33,645 bases of DNA. Source: AC-37 sp036389295. Lineage in GTDB: Bacteria > Actinomycetota > Thermoleophilia > Solirubrobacterales > Thermoleophilaceae. A program made the position numbers and the translations under genes. The notes beneath the pieces are model-generated. The model was not told the DNA's origin. It searched no databases and saw only the letters and a program-made list of their open reading frames with translations. Where the stretch lies: assembly GCA_036389295.1 (NCBI GenBank), contig DASVQB010000032.1, positions 1 through 33,645 on the forward strand, read 5' to 3'. Shown here one piece after another: positions 13,429 through 21,165 of this stretch (within the stretch, counting starts at the first letter, position 1; each line of letters begins with the position of its first letter).

Positions 13429-13956
13429 GTGCCGTTCACGGACTTCCTGCGCACGGCCGTGCTCCTGTTCGCGGGGGCCGCGACGGCGCTGGCGGCGGTC
13501 GCGATCGCCGGCGCGGGGGCCGACGAGGACACGACGCTCGTCTACGTCGCCGTGGCCTGGTGGTGCCTGGCCGGGCTGGCCGGGCTGTGGCTCGGGCGGC
13601 GGCCGGAGGTGACCGAGGGGATCGGCCGGCTGCTCGCCTCGGCCCGCGCCACCCAGGCGCTGCCCGAGCTCCAGCCGGGCGCCGTCCTGTTCAACCGGCT
13701 GTGGTCGCTCGCCGCGTTCGCGCTCGTCGCCGGCGGGGTCGCGTTCCTGATCCCGCAGGTGCCGGCCGTCGCGTGCGGCTACTGCCTGATCCTCGCGCTG
13801 TCGTGGCGCAAGCAGTCGTCGGCCGTGCTCGCGATCGAGCAGCGCGACGGCATCCGGTTCTACGTCGAGCTGACCTCGCCGTTCCAGCCGACGCGGCTGG
13901 TCCGCACGCCGGGCTTCCGCAAGAACGAGCCGGCGCACCACGACGTGCGGGCCTGA
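13429..13956 (+). CDS. Integral membrane protein of unknown function
   Basis: A 175-residue protein starting at GTG 13429, 10 nt after otsB, probably co-transcribed. Hydrophobic segments are seen at about residues 8-28 (AVLLFAGAATALAAVAIAGAG), 38-54 (YVAVAWWCLAGLAGLWL), 90-107 and 110-125, giving about four membrane spans. A soluble loop (GRLLASARATQALPEL) separates the pairs. The C-terminus (ELTSPFQPTRLVRTPGFRKN) is polar and basic, likely cytosolic. I do not recognise the family. Transcription probably ends at the hairpin that begins with the first base after its stop. Confidence 0.8.
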   Translation: MPFTDFLRTAVLLFAGAATALAAVAIAGAGADEDTTLVYVAVAWWCLAGLAGLWLGRRPEVTEGIGRLLASARATQALPELQPGAVLFNRLWSLAAFALVAGGVAFLIPQVPAVACGYCLILALSWRKQSSAVLAIEQRDGIRFYVELTSPFQPTRLVRTPGFRKNEPAHHDVRA

Positions 13957-13990
13957 GGCGCCGGCCCCGCCTGCCCCGCTGGCCGGCGCC
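13957..13990. terminator. Bidirectional terminator hairpin
   Basis: A perfect 10-bp inverted repeat, GGCGCCGGCC (13957-13966) and GGCCGGCGCC (13981-13990), with a 14-nt loop fills the gap between the convergent membrane-protein gene and polX. It lacks a U tract. Confidence 0.7.
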
Positions 13991-13993
13991 GGA

Positions 13994-15736
13994 TCAGCCC
14001 GACGCCCGCGCCCGGCTGCGCTTGCGCATCGCGTCGAGCTCCGGCCACGGCCGCGTGTTCGCCACGTCGGCGACGGTCAGCCAGGCGCGCCGCGCGGTCG
14101 CCACCCCGTAGCGGAAGTTCCGCAGCGTCTCCGACCCGTGCGCGTCCGAGTCGATCACGATCGTCGCGCCCAGGTCCACCGCGCGCCGCGCGTTCAGCTC
14201 GTCGAGGTCGCGGCGGTCGGGGTTGCCGTTGATCTCGAGGAACGTCCCCGTCCGGGCGGCGGCCTTCGCCACGGCGTCGACGTCCAGCGCGTAGGGGCGC
14301 CGGCGCTCGATGAGGCGGCCGGTCGGGTGGCCGATCGCGTCCACGAGCGGGTGCTCCATCGCGCGGATCATCCGCTCGGTCTGCTCGTCCTCGGGCAGCC
14401 GGAACGACGAGTGCAGGCTCCCCACCACCCAGTCGAGCTCGGCGAGCAGCTCGTCGTCGTAGTCGAGCGAGCCGTCGGGATGCACGTTCACCTCGGAGCC
14501 GGCGAGGAGCCGGATGCCCTCGATCCGCCCGTCCAGCTCGCGGATCCGCTCGATCTGCCGGCGCAGCTCGTCCGGCTGGACGTCGTTGCCGAAGCCGTGC
14601 GACGCCGAGTGGTCGGTGAACGCGATGTACTCGCAGCCGCGCTCGCGGGCGGCCTCGGCCATCTGCTCGATCGTGTTCCGCCCGTCGGAGAGCACCGTGT
14701 GGCAGTGCATCTCGCCGCGTATGTCCTCGAGCCGGACCAGCTCGGGCAGCCTCCCCTCCCGGGCGGCTCCGAGCTCACCGCGGTCCTCGCGCAGCTCGGG
14801 CTCGACGTACGCCATGCCGAGCAGCTCGTAGACCTCCTCCTCGGTGGCGCAGGCGTGTGTCGTGCCGGTCGCGTCGTCGAGGACCCCGTACTCGCTCACG
14901 TGCAGCCCGCGCCGCACGGCGTCGGCGCGCAGCGACTCGTTGTGCTTCTTTGAGCCGGTCAGGTGCTGGAGCAGGTTGCCGAAGCTCTCGGGCGGGACGA
15001 CCCGCAGGTCCACGCTGAGGCCGTTGTGGGTGACCGCGCGGACGCCGGCGGCGGCCGACGAGTGGACCTCGCCGATCAGCGGCAGCTTCGAGAACGCGGC
15101 GGCGAGCGCCGCCGGGTCGCCGCTCGCGGCGACGAGGTCGAGGTCGTGACAGGTCTCGGTCCAGCGCCGGGCGCTGCCGGCGACCTCCACCCGGTCGGCG
15201 GCCGGATGCTCGCGCAGCGCGGCCGCGAGCGACTCGGCGATCTCGAGCGCGCGCGAGAGGAGCAGCCGCGGCTTGGCCCGCACGTCCTCGCCGGCGTCGA
15301 GGGCCACCAGGACGTTCTCCTCGGCCTTCGGGCCGAAGCCCGCGACGTCGCGGAGCCGCTCGGTCTCGGCCGCCCGCCGCAGGTCGTCGAGCGACGCGAT
15401 CCCGAGCTCGTCGAACAGCTTCCGGGCCTTCTTCGGCCCGAGGCCGGGCAGCCGCGTGATCTCGACGAGCCCCGGCGGGTACTTCGCCTTCAGCTTCTCG
15501 GCGGACGGGATCGAGCCGGTCTCGAGCAGCACGTCGAGCTTCTCGGCGATCGTCTTCCCGATCCCGCGCAGCTCCGTCACCCGGCCCGCGCGCGTCAGCT
15601 CCTCGACCGAGGCCGGCGCCTCGCGGATCGCCTTCGCGGCGTTTCGGTAGGCGAGGACCCGGTGGACGATCGCGCCGTCGAGCTCGTACAGGTCGGCCAG
15701 CTCGTCGAAGTGCAGTGCGATCTCGGCGTTCCTCAT
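13994..15736 (-). CDS. polX: Family X DNA polymerase with PHP domain (PolX)
   Basis: A 580-residue protein, the normal length for bacterial PolX, which fills short gaps in base-excision repair and uses its PHP domain for 3'-5' exonuclease or AP-endonuclease activity. In order: an N-terminal 8-kDa-like domain (ELDGAIVHRVLAYRNAAKAI), helix-hairpin-helix segments (ELRGIGKTIAEKL, RLPGLGPKKARKL), the nucleotidyltransferase palm (VAGSARRWTETCHDLDLV with two catalytic Asp; a third in LSVDLRVV), then the PHP domain from ~residue 335 (EMHCHTVLSDGRNT, FTDHSASH, GSEVNVHPDG, EINGNPDR, DSDAHG). All key residues look intact. ATG 15736; divergent from the glycosyltransferase. Confidence 0.96.
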   Translation of the reverse strand: MRNAEIALHFDELADLYELDGAIVHRVLAYRNAAKAIREAPASVEELTRAGRVTELRGIGKTIAEKLDVLLETGSIPSAEKLKAKYPPGLVEITRLPGLGPKKARKLFDELGIASLDDLRRAAETERLRDVAGFGPKAEENVLVALDAGEDVRAKPRLLLSRALEIAESLAAALREHPAADRVEVAGSARRWTETCHDLDLVAASGDPAALAAAFSKLPLIGEVHSSAAAGVRAVTHNGLSVDLRVVPPESFGNLLQHLTGSKKHNESLRADAVRRGLHVSEYGVLDDATGTTHACATEEEVYELLGMAYVEPELREDRGELGAAREGRLPELVRLEDIRGEMHCHTVLSDGRNTIEQMAEAARERGCEYIAFTDHSASHGFGNDVQPDELRRQIERIRELDGRIEGIRLLAGSEVNVHPDGSLDYDDELLAELDWVVGSLHSSFRLPEDEQTERMIRAMEHPLVDAIGHPTGRLIERRRPYALDVDAVAKAAARTGTFLEINGNPDRRDLDELNARRAVDLGATIVIDSDAHGSETLRNFRYGVATARRAWLTVADVANTRPWPELDAMRKRSRARASG

Positions 15737-15750
15737 CCCCGGTCTCTGTC

Positions 15751-15757
15751 TAGGGTA
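15751..15757. promoter_or_regulatory. Overlapping divergent -10 boxes (polX / glycosyltransferase)
   Basis: TAGGGTA reads TAGGGT on the plus strand (15751-15756, 6 nt before GTG 15763) and TACCCT on the minus strand (15757-15752, 15 nt before ATG 15736). The plus-strand transcript would be leaderless. Confidence 0.45.
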
Positions 15758-15762
15758 GGTCC

Positions 15763-16503
15763 GTGCCCGGCGCGTGCCTCGTACTGCCCACGTACAACGA
15801 GGCCGAGAACCTGGAGGCGATCGTCCTGGCGGCGCTGCCGCAGCTCGCGCGGGCGGCCGCCGACCACCGGATCCTGATCGTCGACGACGCGTCGCCCGAC
15901 GGGACCGGCGAGATCGCCGACCGGCTCGCGAGCGCCCTCGACCCGGTGGAGGTGCTGCACCGGCCCGGCAAGGAGGGCCTCGGCCCGGCGTACCTGGCCG
16001 GCTTCGAGCGGGCGCTGGCAGGCGGCGCCGACCTCGTCCTCGAGATGGACGCCGACTTCTCGCACGACCCGAGCGACGTGCCGCGGCTGATCGAGGCCGC
16101 CGGCGAGGCCGACCTGGTGCTCGGCTCGCGCTACGTGCCCGGCGGCGGCGTGGCCGGCTGGGCGTGGCAGCGCCGGCTGCTCTCGCGCGGCGGCTGCGCC
16201 TACGCGCGGACGATCCTCGGCGTGGACGTCCGCGACCTGACCGGCGGCTTCAAGTGCTTCCGCCGGGAGGTGCTGGAGACCCTCGACCTCGACGGCGTCC
16301 ACGCGAACGGCTACGGCTTCCAGATCGAGCTGACCTACCGGACGCTCCGCGCGGGCTTCCGCGTCAGCGAGATCCCGATCGTGTTCAGGGAGCGCCGCGC
16401 GGGCTCGTCGAAGATGGACGCGCGGATCGCCGCCGAGGCGATCTGGAAGGTCCCGGCGCTGCGCTGGCGGATGCGGGGCGTGCGCGGCGCGGCCAAGGGG
16501 TAG
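15763..16503 (+). CDS. Polyprenol-phosphate mannosyltransferase (DPM1-like, GT2)
   Basis: A 246-residue family 2 glycosyltransferase starting at GTG 15763. Motifs follow dolichol/polyprenol-phosphate mannose synthases: LVLPTYNEAENLEAIV, LIVDDASPDGTGEIAD, LEMDADFSHDP with the metal-binding DAD, GSRYVPGGG, LTGGFKCFRREVL, and a C-terminal EIPIVFRERRAGSSKM. It would transfer mannose (or another hexose) from GDP-mannose to a polyprenyl phosphate for cell-envelope glycans or protein O-mannosylation. It lacks the C-terminal membrane domain found in some homologues, so it is probably peripheral. It stands alone, divergent from polX and 128 nt before thioredoxin. Confidence 0.92.
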   Translation: MPGACLVLPTYNEAENLEAIVLAALPQLARAAADHRILIVDDASPDGTGEIADRLASALDPVEVLHRPGKEGLGPAYLAGFERALAGGADLVLEMDADFSHDPSDVPRLIEAAGEADLVLGSRYVPGGGVAGWAWQRRLLSRGGCAYARTILGVDVRDLTGGFKCFRREVLETLDLDGVHANGYGFQIELTYRTLRAGFRVSEIPIVFRERRAGSSKMDARIAAEAIWKVPALRWRMRGVRGAAKG

Positions 16504-16570
16504 GCTCCGCATGCGGCCGCGCTCGCGGCGGGCTCGCGCCGAGCCGTTGGCGCCGCGCCGCCGGCTCTCC

Positions 16571-16585
16571 GCCCCCGACGGGGGC
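16571..16585. terminator. Hairpin between glycosyltransferase and thioredoxin genes
   Basis: GCCCCC-GAC-GGGGGC is a perfect 6-bp stem with a 3-nt loop. It lies 3 nt before the thioredoxin -10 box, so it could terminate the upstream transcript or influence the promoter. Confidence 0.4.
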
Positions 16586-16588
16586 CGC

Positions 16589-16594
16589 TATACT
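16589..16594 (+). promoter_or_regulatory. -10 box for thioredoxin gene
   Basis: TATACT, one mismatch from the sigma-A consensus TATAAT and followed by a T run, is the strongest plus-strand -10 in the window. It gives a leader of about 30 nt that includes the ribosome-binding site GGAG at 16623-16626. Confidence 0.65.
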
Positions 16595-16631
16595 TTTTGA
16601 AGCAACGAGGGAACCAGGAAACGGAGCAGCG

Positions 16632-16958
16632 ATGCCAGGAGCGATCACAGAGGTCACCGACGGGAACTTCCAGGCCGAGGTCATCGAGTCGGACACCCCC
16701 GTGCTCGTGGACTTCTGGGCTCCGTGGTGCGGCCCCTGCCGGGTGATCGCGCCGACGCTCGAGGAGATCGTCGAGGAGCGCGACGACCTGAAGATCGTCA
16801 AGCTCAACGTCGACGACAACCAGCAGACCGCGGTCCGCTACGAGGTCATGTCGATCCCGACCCTGATCCTGTTCTGCGGCGGCGAGGTCGCGCACAAGAT
16901 AATCGGCGCGCTCCCCAAGAAGCGCCTGGTCGCGGAGATCGAGCCGGCGCTGGCCTAG
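16632..16958 (+). CDS. trxA: Thioredoxin
   Basis: A 108-residue cytosolic thioredoxin, the standard length. The active site is WAPWCGPCR at residues 28-36, followed by the cis-Pro region MSIPTLILF and C-terminal GALPKKRL. It reduces protein disulfides and is re-reduced by thioredoxin reductase. ATG 16632 has GGAG at suitable spacing and a clear TATACT promoter. Its stop TAG (16956-16958) overlaps the ileS stop on the other strand: both use the palindrome CTAG at 16955-16958, so the two genes overlap tail to tail by 4 nt. Confidence 0.97.
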   Translation: MPGAITEVTDGNFQAEVIESDTPVLVDFWAPWCGPCRVIAPTLEEIVEERDDLKIVKLNVDDNQQTAVRYEVMSIPTLILFCGGEVAHKIIGALPKKRLVAEIEPALA

Positions 16959-16964
16959 GAGGCC
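16952..16964. repeat. Hairpin embracing both stop codons of trxA and ileS
   Basis: GGCCT-AGG-AGGCC is a 5-bp stem with a 3-nt loop covering the shared CTAG. It is a possible minimal terminator, but short. Confidence 0.35.
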
Positions 16965-19900
16965 CGCTCGACCGCGATCGCCAGCCGGCGGCCGTCGATC
17001 TCGACGGCGTCCGACGCCGAGCCGTCGCCGTAGCTGACCGACGTGGCGAGCGTCTCGCCCGCCACGTAGGACTCGTTCTCGCGCACGGCGTCGAGCAGCT
17101 CGGCGTCGCCGCCCAGCGTGAGCGAGATCCGGTCCTCCACCGCCAGCCCGGCCGCCTTGCGCGCGGCCTGGATCGCGTGGACCGCCTCGCGCGCGAGGCC
17201 CTCGCGCAGCAGCGCGTCGTCCGGCTCCAGGTTCAGGGCCAGGGCCAGCGACCCCGACCGCTCCACCTGGTAGCCCTCGAGCGGCTGGAGCGCGAGCTGC
17301 ACGTCGTCGGCGGAGAGCGGGTGCTCGCCGCCGTCCACCGTCACGCCGACCGTCCCGCCGTCGCGCAGCCGGGCGGCGGCGGACTCGGCGTCCAGGGCCG
17401 CGATCGCGGCGGCGGCCTGAGGCATCAGCTTCCCGAACCGCGGCCCGAGCGCGCGGTAGTTCGGCCGTAGCTCCCAGCGCCCCAGCTCCTCCGCCTCCGA
17501 CACGAACCGCACGCGCTTGACGTTCAGCTCCTCGAGCACGAGCGCCTCGAACCGCTCGATCGCCTCGCGCTCGCGGCCGGCCGCGACCACCACCGCCTCC
17601 GGCAGCGGCTGGCGCACCTTGATCTTCCGGTGCGCCCGCGCCGCGCGACCGAGCTCGATCGCGTCGCGCACCACCTGCATGCCGGCCTCGAGCCCCTCGT
17701 CGCGCAGCCCCGGGTCGGCCGACGGGTAGTCGCAGAGGTGGACCGACGGCTCGCGCCCGTCGAGGTTGTCGTAGATCTCGTCGGAGACGAACGGGACCAG
17801 CGGCGCGAGCAGCCGGGCCGCGTCCACGAGGCAGCGCCACAGCGTGGCGAACGCCGCGGGGTCGCCGTCCCAGAACCGCCGCCGCGAGCGCCTCACGTAC
17901 CAGTTCGACAGGTCCTCGACGTACGCCTCGATCGCGCGCCCGGCGGTGGTCGTGTCGTAGCCGTCCATCGCCTCGACGGCCACGTCGATCGTCGCCTGGA
18001 GCCGCGACAGCGCCCAGCGGTCGAGGTCCTCCAGCTCGCCCTCGTACGACCCCGGGTCCTCGATCCCGTTCACGTTCGCGTACAGGACCAGGAACCCGTA
18101 CGTGTTCCAGAGCGTGAGCACGAACTGGCGCACGCTCTCGCCGACCGTGTCGACCGAGAAGCGGTAGCCGTCCCACGGCCGCTTCGAGGTGAAGTAGTAC
18201 CAGCGGAACGCGTCCGCGCCGTGGCGGTCGAGCACGTCCCACGGCACGACCACGTTGCCGCGGCTCTTCGACATCTTCTGGCCGTCCGGGTCGAGGATCA
18301 GGCCCAGGCACAGCACGGTCCGGTACGGCGCCCGCCCGTAGAGGAGCGACGACACGCCGAGCAGCGAGTAGAACCAGCCGCGCGTCTGGTCTAGCCCCTC
18401 GCAGATGTAGTCGGCCGGGAAGCGCTCGGCGAAGACCTTCTCGCCCTCGAACGGCGCGTGCCACTGCGCGAACGGCATCGACCCGGAGTCCCACCAGGCG
18501 TCGATCACCTCGGGCACCCTGCGCATGTCGCCTCCGCAGTCCCCGCAGCGCAGCACCACCTCGTCGATGAACGGCTTGTGGAGGTCGTCGGGCACGGTGC
18601 CGCCGAGGTTCTCGAGCTGCGCGCGCGAGCCTACGCACACCTCGTGCCCCTGCTCGCAGCGCCAGATCGGCAGCGGCGTGCCCCAGTAGCGCTCGCGCGA
18701 AAGCGCCCAGTCGACGTTGTTCGCGAGCCAGTCCCCGAACCGCCCGTGCTTGATGTGCTCGGGGTGCCAGTCGATCCCCTCGTTCTCGGACAGCAGCAGG
18801 TCGCGGATCGCCGTGGTCTTCACGAACCAGCTCGCCTTCGCGTAGTAGAGGAGCGGCGTGCCGCAGCGCCAGCAGTGCGGGTAGGCGTGCTCGTAGCTCT
18901 CGGACCGGAACAGCCGCCCGGAGTCGCGCAGCGCCTCCACGATCTCCGGGTCGGCGTCCTTGACGAACCGGCCCGCGAAGGCCTCCACCCGCTCGTCGAA
19001 CGTCCCGTCCTCGCGGACCGGGTTCTGCACCTTCAGGCCGTAGCGCTCGCCGAGCCGGAAGTCGTCCTCGCCGAACGCGATCGCCGTGTGGACGATCCCG
19101 GTGCCGTCCTCGGTCGTGACGAAGTCGGCCTCCAGCACGGTGTGGCCGCGCTCGCCGTAGTCGGATATCCAGGGGAACGGCGGCTCGTACGCCGTGCCGG
19201 CCAGCTCGCGGCCCGAGAGCCGCGCCTCGACCTCGGCGCCCTCGCCGAGCACCCGCTCCATCAGCGGCTCGGCCACGATCAGCCGCTCGCCGTCCGCGCG
19301 CGCGCGCACGTAGGTGACGTCGGGGTGCACCGCCAGCGCCGCGTTCGAGACGAGCGTCCACGGCGTGGTCGTCCAGCCGAGCAGCGACACGCCGTCCTCG
19401 CCCCGCACCGGGAAGCGGACGTACACCGACGGGTCGACCACGTCGCGGTACCCCTGCGCCACCTCGTGCGACGACAGCGCCGTGCCGCAGCGCGGGCAGT
19501 AGGGGACGACCTTGTGCCCCTGGTACAGGAGCCCCCGCCGCCACACCTCGCGCAGCGACCACCAGACCGACTCGACGTACTCGTTCGACATCGTCACGTA
19601 GGCGTCGTCGGTGTCGATCCAGAAGCCGATCCGCTCGGTCAGCCGGTTCCACTCGTCGATGTAGGCGAACACCGACTCGCGGCAGCGGCGGTTGAACTCG
19701 GCCACGCCGAACCGCTCGATGTCGGCCTTCGACGACAGCCCCAGCTCGCGCTCGATCTCGAGCTCGACCGGCAGCCCGTGGCAGTCCCAGCCGGCCTTGC
19801 GGTGGACCTGGTGCCCGCGCATCGTCTTGTAGCGCGGGAAGACGTCCTTGAACACGCGCGAGAGGACGTGGTGGGAGCCCGGCGGCCCGTTGGCCGTCGG

Positions 19901-20047
19901 CGGGCCCTCGTAGAAGACGAACTCGGGCGCGCCCTCGCGGCGGCGGACCGACTCGCCGAACACGTCGCGCTCGCGCCAGCGCTCGACGATCCCCTCCTCG
20001 AGGGCGGGGAACGACTGGCGCGGGTCGACGGGGCGGAAGCGGCTCAC
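16955..20047 (-). CDS. ileS: Isoleucine-tRNA ligase
   Basis: A 1030-residue class I aminoacyl-tRNA synthetase that charges tRNA-Ile with editing of valine. Signature regions: YEGPPTANGPPGSHHVLSRV (the HIGH position, here reading GSHH), AGWDCHGLPVELEIE, the large editing domain, GGDMRRVPEVIDAWWDSGS, GLDQTRGWFYSLLG, and KMSKSRGNVV with the intact KMSKS lysine. CPRCG at ~200 and a CGDCG pair further on may bind zinc. Its length and PTANG start fit the longer 'eukaryote-like' IleS2 group, which is often mupirocin-tolerant (family knowledge, not shown here). GTG 20047 lies 12 nt after a TAGAAT box. Confidence 0.96.
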   Translation of the reverse strand: MSRFRPVDPRQSFPALEEGIVERWRERDVFGESVRRREGAPEFVFYEGPPTANGPPGSHHVLSRVFKDVFPRYKTMRGHQVHRKAGWDCHGLPVELEIERELGLSSKADIERFGVAEFNRRCRESVFAYIDEWNRLTERIGFWIDTDDAYVTMSNEYVESVWWSLREVWRRGLLYQGHKVVPYCPRCGTALSSHEVAQGYRDVVDPSVYVRFPVRGEDGVSLLGWTTTPWTLVSNAALAVHPDVTYVRARADGERLIVAEPLMERVLGEGAEVEARLSGRELAGTAYEPPFPWISDYGERGHTVLEADFVTTEDGTGIVHTAIAFGEDDFRLGERYGLKVQNPVREDGTFDERVEAFAGRFVKDADPEIVEALRDSGRLFRSESYEHAYPHCWRCGTPLLYYAKASWFVKTTAIRDLLLSENEGIDWHPEHIKHGRFGDWLANNVDWALSRERYWGTPLPIWRCEQGHEVCVGSRAQLENLGGTVPDDLHKPFIDEVVLRCGDCGGDMRRVPEVIDAWWDSGSMPFAQWHAPFEGEKVFAERFPADYICEGLDQTRGWFYSLLGVSSLLYGRAPYRTVLCLGLILDPDGQKMSKSRGNVVVPWDVLDRHGADAFRWYYFTSKRPWDGYRFSVDTVGESVRQFVLTLWNTYGFLVLYANVNGIEDPGSYEGELEDLDRWALSRLQATIDVAVEAMDGYDTTTAGRAIEAYVEDLSNWYVRRSRRRFWDGDPAAFATLWRCLVDAARLLAPLVPFVSDEIYDNLDGREPSVHLCDYPSADPGLRDEGLEAGMQVVRDAIELGRAARAHRKIKVRQPLPEAVVVAAGREREAIERFEALVLEELNVKRVRFVSEAEELGRWELRPNYRALGPRFGKLMPQAAAAIAALDAESAAARLRDGGTVGVTVDGGEHPLSADDVQLALQPLEGYQVERSGSLALALNLEPDDALLREGLAREAVHAIQAARKAAGLAVEDRISLTLGGDAELLDAVRENESYVAGETLATSVSYGDGSASDAVEIDGRRLAIAVERAS

Positions 20048-20059
20048 GAGCGCGAGCCG

Positions 20060-20065
20060 ATTCTA
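20060..20065 (-). promoter_or_regulatory. -10 box for ileS
   Basis: TAGAAT on the minus strand, one mismatch from TATAAT, 12 nt before GTG 20047. It predicts a leader of about 5 nt. No T-box or other structured leader is present, because the intergenic gap to the MerR-type gene is only 37 nt. Confidence 0.6.
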
Positions 20066-20084
20066 GGTGTGGGCCCCGAGCGCG

Positions 20085-20966
20085 CTACGTGCGCGAGGCG
20101 CTGCGCACGGCCACGGGCGCGCTGGACGCGCGGCCCCAGGTCGGGCCGTCGACGAGCACCTTCAGGTTGCGGACCGCCTCGGTCGGGGTCGAGCCGAGCG
20201 AGGGGATGTTGTGCGAGCCGGTGACCGGCATCGCGCCGCGGTAGTCGAAGAGGGGGGCGGACGAGCCGGTCTGGCGGACCGCGTAGACGAGCCGGCCGAG
20301 CACGTCGAGCGTGGCGCCGGTGCCGCACAGGACGAGCGCGGCGGGGTCGAGCGCGCGCAGCGCGCGGGTCATGCGCTCCTGCGCCAGGGCGACCGAGAGG
20401 AGCAGCACGCGGAAGCCCGCCCGGCGGAGGCCCAGCTCGAGGGCCTGGACCTGGATCGGCTCGAGCCCGAGCGCCGGGCTCGAGTCGAACAGCAGCACGC
20501 CCTCCGAGCGGGTGGCCGGCGGGGCGACGCGGCGGGCCGCGTGCAGCCAGCCGGTGGCCCAGCGGCAGCCGAGCTCGAACTCCGCCTCGCGGCCGTCGCG
20601 ACCCTCGGCCAGCTCGAGGCCGGGAAGCAGCAGCTCCTCGACCGAGCGCTCGATCGAGCGGAGCGCGAGGCTCTCCTCCATCAGGCGGTCGGCGAGGGCG
20701 TCGTCGAAGCGGTCGAACGCCTCGACCAGGCGCGAGGCCGAGCCCAGGCCCTCGCCGCGCTGGCGGGCGACCTGGATCGCCGAGGAGATGTTGTGCGTCT
20801 CGAGCAGCGCGCGGCGCAGCGCCTCGAGCTCGCTCAGCTCGTACTGGCGGTGGCCGCCGGCGGTCCGGCGCGGCGCGGGATAGCCGAAGCGGCGCTCCCA
20901 GCTCCTCAACGTGTTCGGGCTGACACCGAGAAGCTCAGCCGCCGCGTTGGTTCGAATGCCGCTCAT
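20085..20966 (-). CDS. MerR-family regulator with C-terminal B12-binding-like domain
   Basis: A 293-residue regulator if ATG 20966 is used (GTG 20975 would add three residues). Residues ~1-70 form a MerR winged HTH: GIRTNAAAELLGVSPNTLRSW then ERRFGYPAPRRTAGGHRQY. The C-terminal half has the helical-plus-Rossmann layout of CarH/LitR-like regulators (VLLFDSSPALGLEPIQVQAL, FRVLLLSVALAQERMTRAL, ALVLCGTGATLDVLG), but I do not see the DxHxxG cobalamin-binding loop. It may bind another ligand or act through protein contacts. It stands alone, with a dyad at 20994-21011 upstream that could be its own operator. Confidence 0.85.
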   Translation of the reverse strand: MSGIRTNAAAELLGVSPNTLRSWERRFGYPAPRRTAGGHRQYELSELEALRRALLETHNISSAIQVARQRGEGLGSASRLVEAFDRFDDALADRLMEESLALRSIERSVEELLLPGLELAEGRDGREAEFELGCRWATGWLHAARRVAPPATRSEGVLLFDSSPALGLEPIQVQALELGLRRAGFRVLLLSVALAQERMTRALRALDPAALVLCGTGATLDVLGRLVYAVRQTGSSAPLFDYRGAMPVTGSHNIPSLGSTPTEAVRNLKVLVDGPTWGRASSAPVAVRSASRT

Positions 20967-20993
20967 CTGGTTCACCGGGTGTCGGCAGACTCG

Positions 20994-21011
20994 ACCCGTT
21001 CCTTTACGGGT
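20994..21011. promoter_or_regulatory. Candidate operator dyad upstream of the MerR-type gene
   Basis: ACCCGT-tccttt-ACGGGT is a perfect 6-bp dyad with a 6-nt centre, 27 nt upstream of ATG 20966. The spacing suits a dimeric regulator and autoregulation is plausible. The 20979-20985 and 21047-21053 segments also share GTGTCGG as a direct repeat. Confidence 0.4.
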
Positions 21012-21080
21012 TAGCGCCCTCCAAGCAGCGCAAATGCTCTACCCCGGTGTCGGATTTGTGACAGGTCCGGCCCCTTCTGC

Positions 21081-21103
21081 GCAAGATCTGAACGCGATCT
21101 TGC
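21081..21103. repeat. 8-bp inverted repeat in intergenic region
   Basis: GCAAGATC-tgaacgc-GATCTTGC is a perfect 8-bp stem with a 7-nt loop, unusually AT-rich for this genome. It lies between the MerR-type and PAS-like genes and could be an operator or an RNA hairpin. Confidence 0.5.
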
Positions 21104-21132
21104 ACACTCGGTCGGCTCCACTTGGGACGGCC

Positions 21133-21151
21133 GGGGGATGGCGAATCCCCC
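21133..21151. terminator. Terminator hairpin after the PAS-like gene
   Basis: GGGGGAT-ggcga-ATCCCCC is a perfect 7-bp stem with a 5-nt loop, 15 nt after the minus-strand stop at 21166. It is likely a rho-independent-like hairpin without a U tract. Confidence 0.55.
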
Positions 21152-21165
21152 GCCGGGCCCGACCC

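Noticed and set aside
16335..20224. Very long open frames on both strands over ileS
   Set aside because: They are Arg/Ala/Gly-rich frame shadows of ileS with no recognisable motif.
20976..21165. Possible small RNA in the gap with several hairpins
   Set aside because: Hairpins are explained as operator and terminator candidates; no promoter-terminator pair on one strand was convincing.
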